A program made the position numbers and the translations under genes. The notes beneath the pieces were generated by a model. That model searched no databases. It was given only the letters and a program-made list of their open reading frames with translations, and was not told the origin of the DNA. 64,000 bases of DNA, from contig NZ_CP106736.1 of assembly GCF_030035605.1 (NCBI RefSeq), positions 2,666,001-2,730,000 on the forward strand, written 5' to 3'. The DNA comes from Silvimonas soli (lineage in GTDB: Bacteria; Pseudomonadota; Gammaproteobacteria; Burkholderiales; Chitinibacteraceae). Shown here one piece after another: positions 61,985 to 64,000 of this stretch; within the stretch, counting starts at the first letter, position 1; each line of letters begins with the position of its first letter.

Positions 61985-64000
61985 TCAGAGCGTGTGAAGT
62001 TTTGGTGCCCAGTCCTGGGCAAATAGCGCTGCCGGTTGTGGCCGGCCAAAGTAGAAGCCTTGAATTGTGGTGCAGCCTTCCCGCTGCAGAAATTCGACCT
62101 GTGCCAGCTCTTCCACACCTTCGGCCACCGTGCTTAATCCCAGACTGCCAGCCAGGCCAATGATGGTGCGAATAATGGCCTCGCTATCGTTGCCGACGCC
62201 AATCCCCAAAACAAAGGCCCGGTCGATTTTCAGGATATGGACCGGCAATTGTTTCAGGTACGCCAGCGAAGAATATCCCGTGCCAAAATCATCAATGGAT
62301 AGTTTCACACCCAGCGCCTTGATTGCCTCAAGCATGCTGAATGCGTCGGCTGCGGCCATGATCACGCTTTCGGTGATTTCCAGTTCCAGCGTTGAGGCAG
62401 GCAGATTGCAGATGCTCAGCAAGCTGGCCAGACGGGCAGGAAAATCGTCGCGTTCCAGTTGCTTGACTGACAAATTGACCGAAACGGAGTTGATGGCAAA
62501 GCCAGCGCCTCGCCATTGCGCAATTTGCCGGCAGGTTTTCTCCAGCACCTGATCACCAAGTCGGACAATCAGGCCCGAGTTCTCCGCCACGGGAATGAAC
62601 CGCGCCGGTGATACCGAACCCAACTCCGGGCTATTCCAGCGGGCCAGCGCTTCGGCGCCCACCAGATGGCCGCTGACTGAATCAACTTTGGGCTGGAAAT
62701 ACACTTCTATTTCGTTGGCGTCGATGGCCCGCCGCAGATGGCGCTCGATCAATACGCGCTCTTGCGCTTCTATCGACATCTGGTAGGTATACAGCTGGTA
62801 CCGGTTCCGCCCGAGCGCTTTAGCCTGATACATCGCAATATCGGCTTTACGCACCAGGGCATCGAAATCGGTTCCGTCTTCCGGCGAGAAACTGATGCCG
62901 ATACTGGCCGAAAGATGGATATCGTTGTGATTGATGCGGAATGGCTGATTGAATAAAGACAAAAGCTTTTCTGCAACCAGATTCACCGTTGCCGGGTCTT
63001 GCACATTGGCCAGAATGCAGACAAATTCATCGCCGCCAATCCGGGCCAGCGTGTCGCCTGAGCGGACATGCTCAGCAAGCCGCGCCGTCACTGCAATCAG
63101 CAGTTGGTCGCCGATAAAGTGACCGAGCGTGTCGTTAACGTCCTTGAAGCGATCCAGATCCAGAAACAGAACCGCCAGCCGTTGAGGTTGCAGCGGCTGC
63201 TGCCCTAACGCCGTTTCCAGGCGTTGTTTGAATAACAGACGATTTGGCAGATTGGTCAGCGGATCGTGATGCGCCAGCCGGTCCAGCCGCTCTTCAGCAT
63301 TGCGGCGCTCGTCGATTTCATCTTCAAGCATGCGGTTCGCATCACCGAGTTCGCGAGTGCGCACTTCGACCCGACCATCCAGTTCGCGATTGATCTCAAC
63401 CAGCTTGGCGGCCTGATTCTTGATGATCCTTCCCGCCCGCTTTACCACCAGCATTTGCGCAATATAAAGCGCAATCATCGCCAGGCTAATAGCGGCGGTT
63501 AGCCACCACAATTGTTTCGCGGTACTGGCGATGAACGACGTTGCATCCAGATAAATCTCAAGCACACCTTCAATCCGCCCATCTGCGCCGTGTACCGGCA
63601 CGTAGGTTGAAATCAGATCGCGGTCATTGAGTTTGCGTTCAAAAGAATCAATTGTATTGCTGTGTTCCAGCTCGCTTACCGGCACACCGGCGACGGCGGA
63701 TTCAAAGCCGTCATTGCCCTTTTCAATCTCTCCGACTTGCGTTGGGTCGGTGGAAAACACTGTCATGCCGTTGAGCGCATACACTTTCAGCCGGATAACG
63801 TCGGTGCCTTTCATGAGCTGCACGACGTTGCTTTGCAATTTGGCTTGCGTGGCCATTTCCCGCATGCGGGCCACATCGTTGCTCATTTGTGTGAGTGGCT
63901 TGAAATGGGGCCACAGCGAATTTTCAAATACCTGCACCAGCGAGGATGCGCGGACTTTCTCCAGTTGCAGCATTTGTGCGCTTGAATAAAAGCGCAAATA
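61985..64000 (-). CDS. GGDEF-EAL cyclic-di-GMP enzyme (N-terminus outside window)
   Basis: At least 670 residues; the frame is open to the window edge, so the true start and first membrane helix lie beyond 64000. Visible in order: the end of a periplasmic sensor, TM2 (about residues 166-188), a coiled coil, a diguanylate cyclase domain (about 240-400) with intact GGDEF in ARIGGDEFVCIL, and an EAL phosphodiesterase domain (about 410-660) with intact GAEALARW and DDFGTGYSS. Both active sites look intact, so it could make or degrade c-di-GMP. It would influence adhesins, motility and biofilm, which suits the surface genes in this window. Confidence 0.93.
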   Translation of the reverse strand, partial: YLRFYSSAQMLQLEKVRASSLVQVFENSLWPHFKPLTQMSNDVARMREMATQAKLQSNVVQLMKGTDVIRLKVYALNGMTVFSTDPTQVGEIEKGNDGFESAVAGVPVSELEHSNTIDSFERKLNDRDLISTYVPVHGADGRIEGVLEIYLDATSFIASTAKQLWWLTAAISLAMIALYIAQMLVVKRAGRIIKNQAAKLVEINRELDGRVEVRTRELGDANRMLEDEIDERRNAEERLDRLAHHDPLTNLPNRLLFKQRLETALGQQPLQPQRLAVLFLDLDRFKDVNDTLGHFIGDQLLIAVTARLAEHVRSGDTLARIGGDEFVCILANVQDPATVNLVAEKLLSLFNQPFRINHNDIHLSASIGISFSPEDGTDFDALVRKADIAMYQAKALGRNRYQLYTYQMSIEAQERVLIERHLRRAIDANEIEVYFQPKVDSVSGHLVGAEALARWNSPELGSVSPARFIPVAENSGLIVRLGDQVLEKTCRQIAQWRGAGFAINSVSVNLSVKQLERDDFPARLASLLSICNLPASTLELEITESVIMAAADAFSMLEAIKALGVKLSIDDFGTGYSSLAYLKQLPVHILKIDRAFVLGIGVGNDSEAIIRTIIGLAGSLGLSTVAEGVEELAQVEFLQREGCTTIQGFYFGRPQPAALFAQDWAPKLHTL

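Overview
The window is a 64 kb chromosomal segment of a Gram-negative bacterium. Three outer-membrane autotransporters, lipoproteins, two chemoreceptors and a PEP-CTERM protein show the Gram-negative envelope. The style of AtpG, TpiA and the LysR/AraC/TetR-rich regulation suggests a betaproteobacterium, perhaps of the Neisseriales/Chitinibacteraceae type; that placement is an inference from protein character only. I saw no rRNA, tRNA, CRISPR array or intact prophage. The window cuts a phosphoketolase gene at the left edge and a GGDEF-EAL gene at the right edge.

Layout. (1) 1-9.4 kb: an energy/stress island with phosphoketolase (xfp) and triosephosphate isomerase, a histidine phosphatase, the co-chaperone pair CbpA/CbpM, a solitary ATP synthase gamma subunit, a PRC-barrel protein, small hypotheticals and a Crp-family regulator. 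Near-palindromic Crp-like sites lie in its divergent promoter regions. (2) 9.4-12.4 kb: a decayed accessory patch with an intact AbiEi-type antitoxin behind an inverted-repeat operator, a truncated AbiEii toxin, a trypsin-like protease remnant and the tail of an IS3-type transposase. (3) 12.4-27.6 kb: surface and signalling genes: a YadA-like trimeric autotransporter, a soluble PAS-PAS chemoreceptor of BdlA type, a 1589-residue hybrid histidine kinase and a repeat-rich classical autotransporter. (4) 27.9-35.5 kb: an eight-gene, translationally coupled lipid-modification operon (FAD oxidoreductase, DUF1365, Cfa-type methyltransferase, chalcone-isomerase-like, MFS, DUF3833 lipoprotein, SDR, NTF2-like) divergent from a TetR regulator. 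It resembles the fatty-acid modification operon of the singlet-oxygen response of photosynthetic bacteria.

(5) 35.8-37.5 kb: beta-carbonic anhydrase divergent from a LysR regulator. (6) 37.7-43.8 kb: a secreted hypothetical, a PEP-CTERM protein and a second large autotransporter. (7) 43.8-51.7 kb: small catabolic operons, each beside its own regulator (LysR, AraC, MarR), with a candidate operator dyad in each divergent region. (8) 51.8-64 kb: a secreted hypothetical, two large multidomain lipoproteins, a RibD-type reductase, a VIT/CCC1-like membrane protein, a membrane chemoreceptor, a SRPBCC protein and a GGDEF-EAL enzyme.

The most interesting unexplained signals are: a TGCTCAG tandem motif with a 10-bp period, found in the same orientation upstream of several surface or sensory genes; the Crp-like palindromes of the phosphoketolase island together with its orphan atpG; and a coaxial nested dyad in front of the three-hydrolase operon.
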